Position numbers and translations under genes: made by a program
Shown here: positions 21,372 to 33,927 of the stretch, one piece after another
How the letters are laid out: each line of letters starts with the position of its first letter
Numbering within the stretch: position 1 is the stretch's first letter
Assembly: GCF_030269925.1 (NCBI RefSeq)
Contig: NC_085109.1
Span: 9,362,001-9,426,000 of the forward strand
Reading direction: 5' to 3'
Origin: Bombyx mori
Lineage: Eukaryota; Arthropoda; Insecta; Lepidoptera; Bombycidae
DNA length: 64,000 bases
Notes under the pieces: model-generated
Told to the model about the DNA's origin: nothing
The model's database searches: none
The model's input: the letters and a program-made list of their open reading frames with translations, nothing else

Positions 21372-24300
21372 TTATAAAATGATGTTGGCGGGATCTTCGA
21401 GGTTCTCCTTGAATACTTTCATCCATTGAGCGCCGATCGCTCCGTCCACCACCCTGTGGTCGGCCGACGCTGTGAACGTGACGAACTTGGCTGTTCGGAA
21501 GCTGGAATAAACAAAAAAATTATGCAATTCTCATGTTGTATTTGTTATTTTAGCTCTTCTACACACACTCATCGCTTTTAATTATTATTATCATAATCCT
21601 CTCGCAGGTCTGCTAGAAGAGATTTCTTAAAGAAATAAGCAGTGCCTTTGTACATAATTTTCCTATTACTCTGTACTATGTCTTCTTTTCTGTGTGTACA
21701 TATTACATAAATAAATAAATAAAATAATAAAGCGGTAGTGAAACATCGTTCGCTTGCAAAACTAAATCCTATAGTTATATAATCCTATAGCTGATATCAG
21801 TTTTACTTTTGGTAGTGTCGCTTATCGAGTGTCATTTCCGTTGCAAAACACAACGGTAGAAGTGAAATTTAAAACGTATTCTATCTCTTTCGCTCTTATA
21901 GTGTGGATTGATAGATATTAAGTTAATATAAGTTGAATCGTAAATTCGGTGGAAAAAAATTTGGCTTTCTCGTCATGAATATCCTAATAAATGAACACGT
22001 ATAAAAGACACTATAACTATACTGAGACCTTAGAACTCATATCTCAAGGTGGGAGGCGACATTTACGTTTTAGAGATGTCTATGGGCTCCCTTAATCACT
22101 TAACATTAGGTGGGCTGTGAGATCGTCAACCCATATACGCAATAAATAAATAAAACCACAGTAGTCATTATAGTCACAAACCGACACCTTTTGTCCGGAG
22201 AGAACGACTCTAGCCGACCTCTGATTATTAGTAGTTTTTAATGGCTGTACACACAAATTGGAACGCTAATGGAAGCTTACGGTGCTGCGGTACGGGGGCT
22301 CCAACACGACGTATTCAGACGCGGAAATTATAGTTGGGATTTGACCTGATGACAGGCACGCTGTTGAGTCTATTTGGCTGGTGGTCATGCTGATAGCTAA
22401 CAAACAACATACCCGTTTGGTTCACTTTGGTCTGGAATGACCAGTTCTTGTACGCCGCCGCAAGCTATAATGAACGACTGGGGGGGATTGATGATGGCGT
22501 TGAACATCGTAATACCTGTCGACAACAAACACTTTCGTTAATTACGGAGGTCGCAGCCTAAGGTCTTAAAGAAAACCGAAAATGAATCTAAAGTTTATTA
22601 AAATTAAAAAGATTACAATGAAACTTAAACTTAATTAATGCTACTGGTCTGTCTTCCGACGATGTGAGTTCAGAAGTGCGGGCCCCGTGGCTGGCTTCGA
22701 AGCTCCATGAGGTAAAGGTGCTGAATCGGCGTCCCCGCACTCATGTGCGTCAATGTGCCATTTACGTCAATGCACCGTTTCTAGTGTGTTGCAATGCTGT
22801 CTCAGCGTTCACGACAGTCACGTACGCCAATGTATATATGTGGTAAAATTCCTATTGCATATCGGAATATTACATAAAGTTAGGGTATATAACACGTTAT
22901 TGTCATTTGTTTTTGTCACCTCTGCCTGTTTTCATCGAATCAATAACACTTCAATAATATAATAATAATAATCGACTGAGTCGGATGGTTAGCGCCCTTA
23001 ACTGTTGCTTAACTGTTGTTCGATTCCCATATCGGGCAAACATTGTGCGGTGAACAGGTAATGTTTGCTTTTTGTCTGAGTGTTTACTATCTATAATATA
23101 TGTATATATACGAACGTATCTAAATCAATCACTGGTACCCATAACACAAGGAACCCTAAATTGGGGCCAGACGACCGTGTGTGACTTCTCTTCTTCTTTT
23201 TCTCCACCTTATCTCACTAGGTGGGGTCGGCACAGCTGATTTTTCTCTTCCATTCTCTTCGATCAGCCGTCATCTCAATACTCACTCCTCTCTCTCTCAT
23301 ATCGTCATTCACACACTCCATCCATGTCTTCTTCGGTCGACCTCTTCCCCCTCTACCTTGCACTAGCATTTCCATACATCTCCTAGTCAGTCACATGCAT
23401 CTTCTCTCTACGCATCACATGACCATACCACGCTGAGCGTGTGTGAGTTATTCTCAATTATTTTTATTATTGTTAAAACTCCATCCAAAACGAGATGTCA
23501 TATGTTTACACAGCTAAACGTAGATAAAGAATACATACCGTACATTCCTAGGTTCGATACCGTGACAGTACCGCCCTGGTACTCTTGAGGTTGAAGTTTA
23601 CCGTCCTTGGCTTTCTGCGCCAATTGCTTCATGTTCTTCGAGAGGTCGATGATGCCCCGGGAGTCAGCGTTGTGCAGGATCGGCGTGATGAGGCCGGTCG
23701 GAGTCGCCACGGCCACACTCACGTCTACGTTGGAGAATCTGATGATAGACAAAAAAAAATTATTTCAAAGAAAAGTCGGTTTCAATATCATGATTAGATG
23801 ATACATCATTTAACGTTAAAGCTTAGGTAGGTACGTCATTTAAATCCTTTAATAATTCGCTTCGTATGAAAAGACACATAGTGAAATGTGTGCATAGTTT
23901 TGATAATAAAGATTTAAAAGGTAAACAATAACTAAGAAACATAATATCTTGTACTATTTAAATCCTTTATTATTATTCTTATTTTTATTTTATTCTTGTA
24001 TTATTATTTATTATTATTTTATTATTATTATTATTATCCTTTATTTCTAAAATTTATAAATTATTTGTAATAGAATGACGCCTTTATTGAAGACAGGGTC
24101 GTGCCTCAGCAATATACGTGAGACACTTCCAAAACTTCGAGATTGTGCGCTACAATGCTTTTAGTTTTTATGACTGGCAACACCATGAGAGCTGTAATAC
24201 CTTTGAAAGCGTACTACACAAAACAGTTTTAATCAATTATTAATATCTCAAACTTACTGTCTTATGAAAGACTCCATCCAATGTGAGTTGACTGTAGGCA

Positions 24301-27300
24301 CGCGCTTGCAGGCAGCCGCCACGGCTTTAATGATGAAGTCGTTCACTGAAACCTTAAAATTATCATTTTTAATGACATAGTCCGACGTGATGTTTGTACT
24401 ATGCAGTGGTCCGGTTTATCGGGATCGGTAACCTTTTTTCCGGTTTAATTGATACCAGAGCACTGTTGTCGTTTAGTTTATTTTAAAACCGTAGTGTCGC
24501 TACTATCGCGGTTTGAAAATTAGCTATCTGTGCAATCTCTGACGCCATCTTGCCCATATTCAGCGGTAATCGTAATTGTCATAGTTTATTTTTTGCATAT
24601 GACGTAGGTAAGAGTAAATTTCTGTTCGCTGTTTCATTTTAAATATTATAAATATATACATGAAATCTTTTTATTATTGAGCATTAGATTAAAAAGGTGG
24701 ATTCCTTTAGAAATTGACACGTTGCTGTAACTACTTATATGATCCAAATCTTATTTTCGATATTTTGATGTTGATAATTACGACAGTAGCGACACCGCGT
24801 TGTATCGGCACAGCAATATATTGCAACTAAGGTCCAGACTCCAGACTTACTGTCGCCTCTGAAAATAGCTAATATCCTAAACTATGATTCATATCATACC
24901 TGACGTTTACATCATACCTGACGTCACAAGATAGCGGCGTCATTTACGTTAGCATTCTAACCTTATCAGTATAATAGGCTCTGGCATTTAACGCGTCCAA
25001 AGAGCCCACAATTTTTTATTGAATATCGTTAATCGGTTAGTAGTAGTTTACCTCAATAAATTTACCTTACCTCAAATAACTTTTAATTTTTTTATTGCTT
25101 AGATGGGTGGACGAGCTCACAGCCCACTTGGTGTTAAGTGGTTACTGGAGCCCATAGACATCTACAACGTAAATGCGCCACCCACCTTGAGATATAAGTT
25201 CTAAGGGTCTCAGTATAGTTACAACGGCTGCCCCACCCTTTAAACCGAAACGCATTACTGCTAACATGTTAGAGGAAGTCTGAAAGTGGCACCTGTGACA
25301 GAGAAGTTGAGAAAGTGCGCGTTTGGGATGGTATGGACATGTGATGAGACGAAATGAAAATGAGGTTGTTAAGAGAGTGTTAACTATGAATGTGGAAGGA
25401 TATAGAGGTAGAGGTAGACCTAAGAAGAAATTGACGGATTGCATGAAAGATGATATGTGTAAGAGAGGAGTGGAGTATGGAAGGAGAAAACATGTTGCGC
25501 CGACCCCAGGTGACTGGGAGAAGGGCAGCAGGATGATGATGAGTAGCTTACCTTAACATCAGCCTTTTCACTGGCTAGCCTCTCGTTAACCAGCTTCCTC
25601 ATGGCGAGGGTTTTCTCGACGTTGACGGTGACACTGAGCTGGTAGTGCGGGATGCTTTGTTTAGCGGCCGTCAGCCTCTTGGCGATGGTCTCCCTCATGC
25701 CGGACAGCGGCAGGTCCACAAAGGTGGCGCCGGGGGCTGGGGCGGGGGCTGGTGCGGAGGGGGCGGAGGCCGGAGCCGCTGGTCCTGCCGCTGCCGCTCC
25801 TGACAGGTCACCGCTCTTCAATGACCCGTATAGACCCGTACCTTGCCCTGAAGATGGTATATTTGGTTTGCAAATTAAAGTAAACTTTTTCCCAGTTTCT
25901 TTCATTTATTGTAACTTATTACGTGCCTTTGTCAATATAACGAAATACCTTTTCGTTTAATGACAATACACCATCCAGAGGGCTCGGTATAGAACTATTA
26001 CGAAATTGAAAGGATAAAATACTTTAAAAAATCCATCACCATGAAAATAAATGCGTTGTATGTATGTACTTGAAAATTTTATCCGTTTATCTTTTTCTAT
26101 AACAACAACGGGGTTAAATAGATATGGATACTGGTCCTTGTGCTGACCTAATATATAAGTATTACTTTTCCATATAATACATTATTTTATTGGTGTCGAT
26201 TTCGAACGAACGGTTTCGAACGGTTAAAAGTTATTAAAGTATTTCATTCATTGCCGTTTTCGTCACAGGAGCGGTCGTCTTAGACCTTGTAGGGATGGCG
26301 TTAGAGTATTTATCCATCAAAAATTTTAATACTTATTTGTACGAGCAATTTTTCATAAATAAAGACTTTAAGGGATTTCATTAATCGTAAAAATTTGGGG
26401 AAATAGAACAACTTTGTAATAAACTGTATATTACAAAGTTCGGATTTTCTCATAGTTTCAAGCTAATGCATAACATTTTTCAGTTAAGTAAGAAGACTAA
26501 AATTATTAAGTGGCGGTAGGACCTCTTGTGAGTCCGCAAGGGTAGGTACCACCGTCCTGCTAATTTCTGCCGTGAAGCAGTAATGCGTTTCGGTTTGAAG
26601 GGCGGGGCATCCGTTGTAAGTATACTTGAGACCTTAGAACTTATATCTCAGGGTGGGTGGCGCACTTACGTCGTAGATGTCTATGGGCTCCGGTAACTTA
26701 ACAATCAGGTGGGCTGTGAGCTCCTCCACCCATCTAAGCAATAAAAATAATAGTTTAAAAAACTAACAAAATAAGCTTTTATAGAAAATCCAACTAAAAA
26801 CGGAAAAAAAAATTATTTTTGAATTAAAAATAGTGTATGAAAAAATGATTTTATTGTAAAAAGGCGTGGGGTGCATGGTATAAGTAGTTATAAATATTTT
26901 ATGAACAGATATGAGTAGTAGGGTTATTTTGATAATATCCTATAACACTATTTTTAATTCAAATTTATTAAAATTTATTTTGCATTTTTTAGTTGGATTT
27001 TCTATAAAAGCGTATTTTGTTAGTTTTTTTAAACGAATATTTATTGTTCATTTTTCAGTTGAATTCAATTTTTTCAAAATTTTGTTTTTCCATGTTTTTA
27101 TTTGATATTGTATTGTCATCGGTCCTTAATAAGTATACCAAATTTCGAGTTAATCCGTCGTTTTGAAGGGGGTCAAAATCATGTTCAAAGATTCCGTTAC
27201 AAACATACATACATACGACTGAAGCTAATAAAAGCGTATGGAAAATAAAAAATCTCACCTCCTAATCTGATGTTTTTGATCTCAGCCAGTCTCCTAGCCA

Positions 27301-30300
27301 TAGGGCTGGCGTATACCCTGCCCGACGAAGCAGGTTCGGCGGGGGCAGCCGCAGGGCTGGGACGTGGGGCGGCCGGAGCGGGGGAGGGGACGGGGGCTGC
27401 GGGTGCTGCTGCAACGGGGGCGGGTGCGGCAGCCGCTGTATGGTACAGAAAAACATGAGAAATTTGTATACTCGTATATAAATAAACTAACTAAATATTA
27501 AGAAATCGTCGTGGCCTAATGGATAAGACGCCCGGTGCATTCGTGTTGAGCGATGCACCGGTGTTCGAATCCCACAGGCGGGTACCAATTTTTCTATTAA
27601 AATACGTACGCAACAAATGTTCACCGATTGACTACCACGGTGAAGGAATAACATCGTGTAAATAAAAATCAAACCCGCAAAATTATAATTTGCGTAATTA
27701 CTGGTGGTAGGACCATTTGTGAGTCCGCGCGGGTAGGTACCACCGCTCTGGCTATTTCTGCCGTGAAGCAGTAATGCGTTTCGGTTTGAAGGATGGGGCA
27801 GCCGTTGTAACTATAGTTGAGACCTTAGAACTAATATATCATGGCGGGTGGCGTATTTGCGTTGTAGATGTCTATAGGCTCCAGTAACCACTTAAACACC
27901 AGGTGGGCTGTGAGATCGTCCACCCATATAAGCAAAAAAATAATATTGACGTACACCGTCCGTATAACGGCCGTCTGGTGTAGTGGTAAGTGACATGGTC
28001 ACTACACAAGGGGGTCGCGGGTTCGAATCCCGCCAAGGGAAGATATTTGTATGATAAATATAAATGTCTTTTCTAGGGTTATGGATGTATATTAAATATA
28101 TGTATGTGTATAATAAAAATATTACATTTATTTCCGTTATCTGGTACCTGTAACACAAGTTCTTTACGAACTTATCACGGGACCAGTTATCGTGGGGTGA
28201 TTGTTAGTAAATATTTATATTATATTTATTATATTTATATTATACCATAAAGAAGTAAGTTCATCATATTGATTCGTATTACAGATTAATTAGGGATAAA
28301 TTGCCCTTCCAACCAAAAATTGTTTTCCGTATGTTAGTATTTCACAGCAAAATATGTAATCACGAGCCATATAAGTATTTACCACTATTTACTCTGTACT
28401 ACCTTTGGTTGACTGGTAGAGAATGCCTTAGGCATTAAGCCCGCCAATGTAAATTTTACATGAAGTGTAATATCTAATAAATAAATAAGTATAATAAATA
28501 TTATGTATGCAATAAAAAGTGCATGTTGGCACCTGCGAGTTATCCATAAAAAATATTATGCATAAATAAATCATGTTAAATATATAGTAGGTATGTGTAC
28601 TGCCATTCATTTTTATTTAATGAATGTTTTATTAAGAAACGTTATTTATAATTATCCACTATCGTTTTGCTTGGAGGAAATTAATTTCCAATTCGATAAC
28701 TAATTTTGAATTAATTTGAAATGTTAAATAAAAAAGAATAAGCCCTTAATATGTTGTGAGGGACATGAATTATCTAGGCTTGATCTAATTTAAAATTCCG
28801 GTCATGAATATCTATCTAAATGCTTCTAAAACTATAGCCAAATAAAGTTTATCTCTGTAAAATATTTATACAAGCAACAGATAGGGTTGGAATGGATACA
28901 CAATACGCAAGTATAAATTGATCACTCAACATCGAAATCTTCGTTAAAATTTTGTAATCATAAATTCCAAATAAGGTATTTGTATTGGTTAATATAAAAA
29001 AACTAGCTAACCCGGCAAACGTTGTTTTGTTATATAAATCATTTATAGGAAAGACAAATAACCTAGATACCGACTGAAGCGCCCTCTGCTGGGCTGATTC
29101 GTGAATCTAAACCATGCAGGGTGCCACCCAAACGCATACAAAAAAAAATCACTCAAATCGGTCCAGCCCGTTTAGGTGGAGTTCAGTGACTAACACACGC
29201 ACAGAAGAAATCTATACAAATATATAAATCTACAGTGGTCTTTAACTACTGAACCATGCACCCGATTGACTTGAAACTTGGTATCCATGTACTTAATGGA
29301 TAGGCTAATATTTATATGATTTTGGACTCCCTAATAATAATGACAATAAATAATGATGTTAATTTTAAATGTATGTTGTAGTTTGTAATGTAAAGTACGG
29401 CTAGTATATATATATAAAGATTCACGACCCACCGCTGATGTTAAGCAGTATCTGTATCCAGTAGTCATTACAGCCTAAAACGCTACCCATTTTGAGACAT
29501 GATTGAAGTCTGAAATGCACTCATAGAATGTTTTGTTATACGAACCAGAGCACATCACAACTTCAAAGGATAGTGATAGCTGGTGGGGTTTTGCAACCTG
29601 CTCAACCAGTTCTTGAGATAGGACATATTAGTGTAAGAATTTGGGAGTTCAGCGGTAAAGTAGGTGACATAAATATTCTATGCCTGTAGAAACTGATATC
29701 ACATATTTATGAAAACCCAGCCTCTGGGATAGAAGTGACAGTTTTAATTTTCTATCAGTTCTTATCACTTTAAGCTGAGTAATTAACATTTGACTAATGA
29801 ATATGTATGTACATATATGTATGTGATAATTTTATATAATAAAAATGATATAAGCAAACTTGAAAATGTGTGAAACTGTTTGCAGGTTACTTATAATATT
29901 TTACTGGCTACCTTAATACTAAATTGTTTTTTTTTTTTTTGTGAAACGTGTTCTACACATACGGGTACGGCTTTAAGAAAACATAGTACAATATTAAATT
30001 ATTATGTTAAGCACAAATTGTTGTCTTTTTTTTATTGCTTAGATGGGTGGACGAGCTCACAGCAAACCTGATGTAAAATGGTTACTGGTGTCTATAGATA
30101 TCTACAACGTAATGCCGCCAGCCACCTTGAGATATGAGTTCTAAGGTCTCAGTATAGTTACAATGCCTGCCCCACTCTTCAAACCGAAACGCATTACTGC
30201 TTCACGGCAGAAATAGGCAGGGCAGTGGTACCTACCCGTGCGGACTCACAAGAGGACCTACCACCAATAAAAAACAAGTTAATATAATTGTCAGCCAATA

Positions 30301-33300
30301 ATAAGCATAATATTGGGACTGACGAATGGACGATCTTCCACCGAACGAATGTTATCACTCCTTAGAGTGATTGTCCGAATTTTACTGATCCTTCATTGTG
30401 TTTACCAAAATTAAACATAATTAATATCGACGTATCACGAGAATTTTGTTAGCGTGATCAGGTTTTTGTTGAATAGCTACAGTACTGTTCTATGGTAGCT
30501 ACAGCAACCCAAAATGTACTTTTAATTTATACCTTGCATGGAACATTAGAAACATTAATAATATTTTTTCGGGTCAGAAACAATTATCGATACCACATAC
30601 ACATGTATCATCCTGACAAATACAGGAAAATAAAGTAAGCAAAATATTTTTTAGTAATTACCTTTATCTTGACTAGCCGGTTTTTGAGGTGTTGCAGGTG
30701 ATGCTGTAGATTAATATCCATAGACAAATTAACATATTGTTAACAATTAAGCATTAGGAGAAAATCAAATTATTAATAATTAAAATAACAAGCTACTATC
30801 CTATCACCATTAAATATGCAAAATGTTCATACTTTCACACAAAAACCACTTGTCAGATTTCTTGAAAACTTCAGAATGCTTATATAGTATAGCATAGTTA
30901 ACACATCAGAATAGTAAATATGCTACAATATAATAGAATCAACTCACAACAGAAGAGCGAGAGTAGTATCAAGATATTGATATGATTTTCTACAATTAGT
31001 GATAATCAAAGTTCAATGTGACCGATCTTCATCAGTATTGCAATAAAAGTATCAAATTAATTCAGCTAGTAGCGGCTGTGTTTCTATCATTGCTGATATC
31101 CATGACTGATGCTGATTACTTACCATCACTTAGGCCACATACTCGCTTATAAAAGCAATAATTATTATAATAATCTGGTACTGCATTTTAAAATCATTTT
31201 AACTTATTAAAACTTCATGCAGTTATTTTTGTGTGACTTCAGAAACTATATCATGCTGCATGCATTTATTAAAAAGTCATGCACAATACTCACAGTCATC
31301 TTTGAAATCTTTGAATGCCGCAACATCATTCTGATCTCCAACAATAATGCACAATAATTTCCCGACAGGCACTCCCTTTGTACCGGCCGGAATCAATATT
31401 TTGGCCAGGTAACCTTCTTCAGGTGTCTCAAAGCCCATAGTTGCTTTGTCAGTTTCAATCTCGCACAGAAGATCGCCTATAAAGTAGAACAACAAATAAA
31501 TTAATCCAAATGAATACACAATTTTATATAAAAAAAAACAGTAATTGTTTGTATACAGGTCACTGAAAAACACGAACAACATATTCTCTTCTTTTTCCAA
31601 CCAAGCATACATTTTATCATTTAGAGTTCAATATTTGTACTCTCCCATTGTAAAAGAAAAGACAGTTCGCAAATGCTATTGATAAAAATCATTTTCATTT
31701 TTTTTATTCTATCAGGAATTATAAGTCTTGCCGTTTTGCCACCTGTCTTTGTTTTTGGAATAGATTTTGACATACTTTTCAACAAAATGCAAAAAGTTGT
31801 GAACAAATTTTAATGGAATATTTTGGTGCAATTACATCTTAACTACTTCCATATTAATATACCACATTTAATGTAAGTGAAACAGTAGCACACAATTAGT
31901 GTAATTGTGTATAGGTATAAAGGAACTTTTCCTGAAAATTAAGATAGATCAAGTATATTTGTATAGTTATTCACGCCCTGTTTGTTATTAATTACAAAAT
32001 TAAAGATCGAATTCTCTTTACTGTTAATTTTTATACAAAGAAAATAAATTCACTAAAATAGCCTATTAATAACCATGTTTCCAAGCTATACCTTCACTAA
32101 GTTTGTCCCCTTCCTTTTTTTCCCAGCTTACAATTGAACCACTCTCCATGGTTGGCGAAAGAGCTGGAAGGTTGACCTTTATATGTGATGGTAGACTCGA
32201 ATAATACCTCATCTGAACAGTCCATTGTGGTGTAGATAGAACTGTCTGGTTCTGTGCATGTTCTAACAATCTGAGAATGATAAAAATATGATAGTTACTC
32301 TTATATGTAATTTTAGTATGTATTAGAATAGTTCTTTATTGTGTCTAGACCGCAAAAGGAAAACCATGACAAATATAATATACATTTTAATGACCTCCAT
32401 TCCGAACTACTAGATTTAAAATGTATAGTTTGCATAGATGAATTAAATATCACTTAATGTTTTTTTTTTTTTAAAGACTCAAATGTTGTATAGTGTAAGC
32501 ATCAATCAAACTGCCATTAATTCCTAAGATGATTACTAGCAAACCTCAGACTATCATTTCTAATAAGGACTGACATCAAATCTGTTGACTACTGTAGGCT
32601 AAATTTATGATTCAATAAAGTATTGAATTCATTTAAATATTTTGGACAATCACAGATCAGATTTAGCAGTAGGCAGCAGCTTGGCTCTACCCCTAGCATT
32701 GTTGATGCCCATGAGCTACAGTAGCCACTTTCAATCAGGTGGGCCGTATGTTCGATTGCCTGCTATGGCAATAAAAAATAAAAATAAATCATCAGATACA
32801 GTGATACTTAAAATCAGGTCATGTTCTTAAAAAATAATCTAGTTTTGTACAAGTTAATGACAAGGAATTATCAGTCATCCAATGGTAAAAATTGTATACT
32901 AAAGTAAAGTATCTATGATCCCATTCACATAAAGATAAGTAATCATGCTTCTTTTAAGCACTGTGTTTGAGCAGTGATTTGTTAGTAATTAACATTTTTA
33001 TATCACTGATGTTATTAAAGTATAGAAAATCTTGGAACGGTGTTATGATATTAACTTTATAGTCCTCAAAGTTTAAAGACAGCTACTCAGTAGAAAGATA
33101 GGATATTCAACATAGATTATAAATGAATGTTCTATTATGTCTGTTAAATTAATTTTAATTATTTTGGTCAAAATTTACTACAATATGTAGCAAATAGAAA
33201 TTACTTTACTTTGATTTTTATTTTTATTTATAATTTTAAAATATCATAAAAAAGTATATTTCTTAAATTTATCTTGTTTTAATCAGAGTAAACGATCTTA

Positions 33301-33927
33301 AGGGTAGATCAGAATTTTGGGTTAGTTAATGTGATCCAAATATGGTTTTTATACTTATTTTCAGATTTTATTAACTTGCTGTTAAAATATATATATATAT
33401 TATAAATGATACAACAGATCACACCTAACATTTAATCAGTTACAAATAAAAATAATAAAATGTATCGAATGTCACTGAATCATGGATAAATTGATTGTGC
33501 TCGCCAAATTGTTGATGCTTGAAACATTATTGAATTAGACTTATATGATATTTTTTTAAATCACAAATTCTGAGTTTCAACCATCGGACACGTGTGATTG
33601 CCGGTACATACTAATCGCAAAACCATGACAACTGCCAAGGTGAAGAGCAGCGACTGACGTTGTGGGTTATGCAACTACTACGAATTACAGCGCCAATTTA
33701 GGATAGTTTACAAAACATTGTAACATACACTTAATTTTGAAATATAACTAATTATACGTAATGTCTAATTAATATACTATCAAATTATTTAATTTCGAAA
33801 AAACTTACTTATTCGTAACTTTCCTTTTTGCCAGTTCTGTACTAATGCACCTCGTAATGTTCGACCGTATAGCTTTCTTAAGACCATCGCTTAAGATTTG
33901 ATTCCGTAACACAATTGTTCGCAACAT
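21372..33927 (-). CDS. DLAT: Dihydrolipoamide acetyltransferase, E2 of the pyruvate dehydrogenase complex
   Basis: E2 moves the acetyl group from its lipoyl arm to CoA in the mitochondrial matrix and forms the core that binds E1 and E3. Ten exons: 33927-33809, 32270-32092, 31476-31294, 30703-30662, 27435-27259, 25847-25552, 24352-24258, 23738-23539, 22515-22413 and 21501-21372. All phases agree, giving 507 residues. Residues 1-60 are a basic mitochondrial targeting sequence. One lipoyl domain spans about 70-150, with the lipoylated Lys110 in [10 protein letters not shown] hinge rich in Ala and Pro (162-213) precedes the E3-binding domain ([19 protein letters not shown], 215-233). A second such hinge leads to the catalytic domain (about 274-507), with DHRVVDG at 479-485 holding the catalytic His480. 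Animal E2 of vertebrates has two lipoyl domains; the single one fits insects. Exon 4 is only 42 bp. Confidence 0.97.
22011..22156 (+). repeat. Bm1 SINE, 3' half
   Basis: Starts within the body at CTATACTGAGACCTTAGAAC and ends with (AAAT)n. It lies in the last E2 intron. Confidence 0.8.
22620..22840. other. G+C-richer unidentified segment in an E2 intron
   Basis: Contains repeated ATGTGCGTCAATG / TTTACGTCAATGC-like phrases and opens short frames that resemble no family. Possibly a decayed repeat. Confidence 0.35.
22970..23165 (+). repeat. tRNA-derived SINE (lepidopteran type)
   Basis: A head with tRNA-like promoter boxes (box A region GTCGGATGGTTAGCGCCC, box B TGTTCGATTCCC) leads into GGTGAACAGGTAATGTTTGC and GTACCCATAACACAAGGAAC. 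The anticodon arm is degenerate, so this is not a working tRNA gene. Confidence 0.65.
23185..23440 (-). repeat. RTE-like LINE 3' tail, antisense
   Basis: Read on the minus strand it gives [14 protein letters not shown] and [17 protein letters not shown] sequence followed by GCCGACCCCACC, as in the copies at 25263 and 53012. Several indels break the frame. It lies in an E2 intron. Confidence 0.7.
25085..25262 (-). repeat. Bm1 SINE, minus strand, cut at its 5' side
   Basis: Begins with the T-run and TTGCTTAGATGGGTGGACGA, and stops abruptly at CGAAACGCATTACTG where the RTE-like tail begins. Confidence 0.8.
25263..25547 (+). mobile_element. RTE-like LINE 3' tail ending about 10 bp from an E2 splice donor
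   Basis: Encodes the remnant [23 protein letters not shown] and [12 protein letters not shown] in the frame 25323-25556. It ends in GATGATGATGA, the short-repeat tail typical of RTE elements. The E2 exon 6 donor (GTAAGC on the minus strand) is at 25551-25546, so the element begins almost at the splice site. Confidence 0.78.
26510..26752 (+). repeat. Bm1 SINE, 5'-truncated
   Basis: Nearly complete body with CTAAGCAATAAAAATAA tail, in the E2 intron between exons 5 and 6. It abuts the A+T-rich foldback element that follows. Confidence 0.85.
26750..27243. repeat. A+T-rich foldback element, copy 2
   Basis: Two arms of about 90 bp face each other: AAAAAACTAACAAAATAAGC at the left and GCGTATTTTGTTAGTTTTTT at the right, plus AAAATAGTGTATG against ACACTATTTTTAA. 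Copies at 14300 and 56085 share the segment GACCCCCTTCAAAAC (here inverted). It ends 16 bp from the E2 exon 5 donor. Confidence 0.65.
27507..27940 (+). repeat. Bm1 SINE, full length with tRNA-like head
   Basis: The head CGTCGTGGCCTAATGGATAA holds a box A, and TGTTCGAATCCC a box B for RNA polymerase III, in a tRNA-Arg-like fold region. The middle section (ATAATTTGCGTAATTACTGG) joins it to the body found truncated elsewhere, and the end is CATATAAGCAAAAAAA. This copy defines the family for this window. Confidence 0.88.
27968..28250 (+). repeat. Second tRNA-derived SINE, directly after Bm1
   Basis: Head GGCCGTCTGGTGTAGTGGTA (box A) and GGTTCGAATCCC (box B). The tail GGTACCTGTAACACAAGTTC and CACGGGACCAGTTATCGTGG runs into (ATATTT)n. 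A minus-strand relative at about 62640-62855 shares GGTACCAGATAACGGAAATA. Genuine tRNA is unlikely because the anticodon stem is imperfect. Confidence 0.72.
28997..29210 (-). mobile_element. Helitron-like fragment
   Basis: Begins AACTAGCTAACCCGGCAAAC, the mirror image of a Helitron CTAG/T end, and continues through GGTCCAGCCCGTTTAGGTGG and CTAACACACGCACAGAAG. The second end runs into the next element. Confidence 0.5.
29211..29404 (+). mobile_element. Helitron-like element (194 bp)
   Basis: Starts A/TCTATACAAATATATAAATC and ends CGGCTAG/T. The interior (CAGTGGTCTTTAACTACTGA, GACTTGAAACTTGGTATCCA) matches the copy at 60292-60550. Confidence 0.6.
30025..30268 (-). repeat. Bm1 SINE, 5'-truncated, minus strand
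   Basis: Begins with the T-run and TATTGCTTAGATGGGTGGAC and ends AGAGGACCTACCACCAAT. It lies in an E2 intron. Confidence 0.85.
31068..31165 (+). repeat. BMC1-like LINE 3' end, worn
   Basis: CATTGCTGATATCCATGACT followed by CTTACCATCACTTAGGCCAC and AAAAGCAATA fits the end of the family, with many substitutions. Confidence 0.5.
32662..32785 (+). repeat. BMC1-like LINE 3' end
   Basis: GCAGTAGGCAGCAGCTTGGC, then CAATCAGGTGGGCCGTATGT and GGCAATAAAAAATAAAAA. It lies in the first E2 intron; the rest of that intron up to 33808 holds nothing recognised. Confidence 0.7.

Noticed and set aside
25142..25444. 100-codon frame next to E2 exon 6
   Set aside because: It runs across the Bm1 and RTE-like insertions in antisense and is an artefact of repeats.
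27507..27580. tRNA-Arg-like gene
   Set aside because: It has box A and box B but continues into the Bm1 body and lacks a proper anticodon arm; it is the SINE head.
27968..28045. Second tRNA-like gene with good box B
   Set aside because: The anticodon stem is imperfect and the sequence continues into a SINE tail repeated at 62.7 kb.
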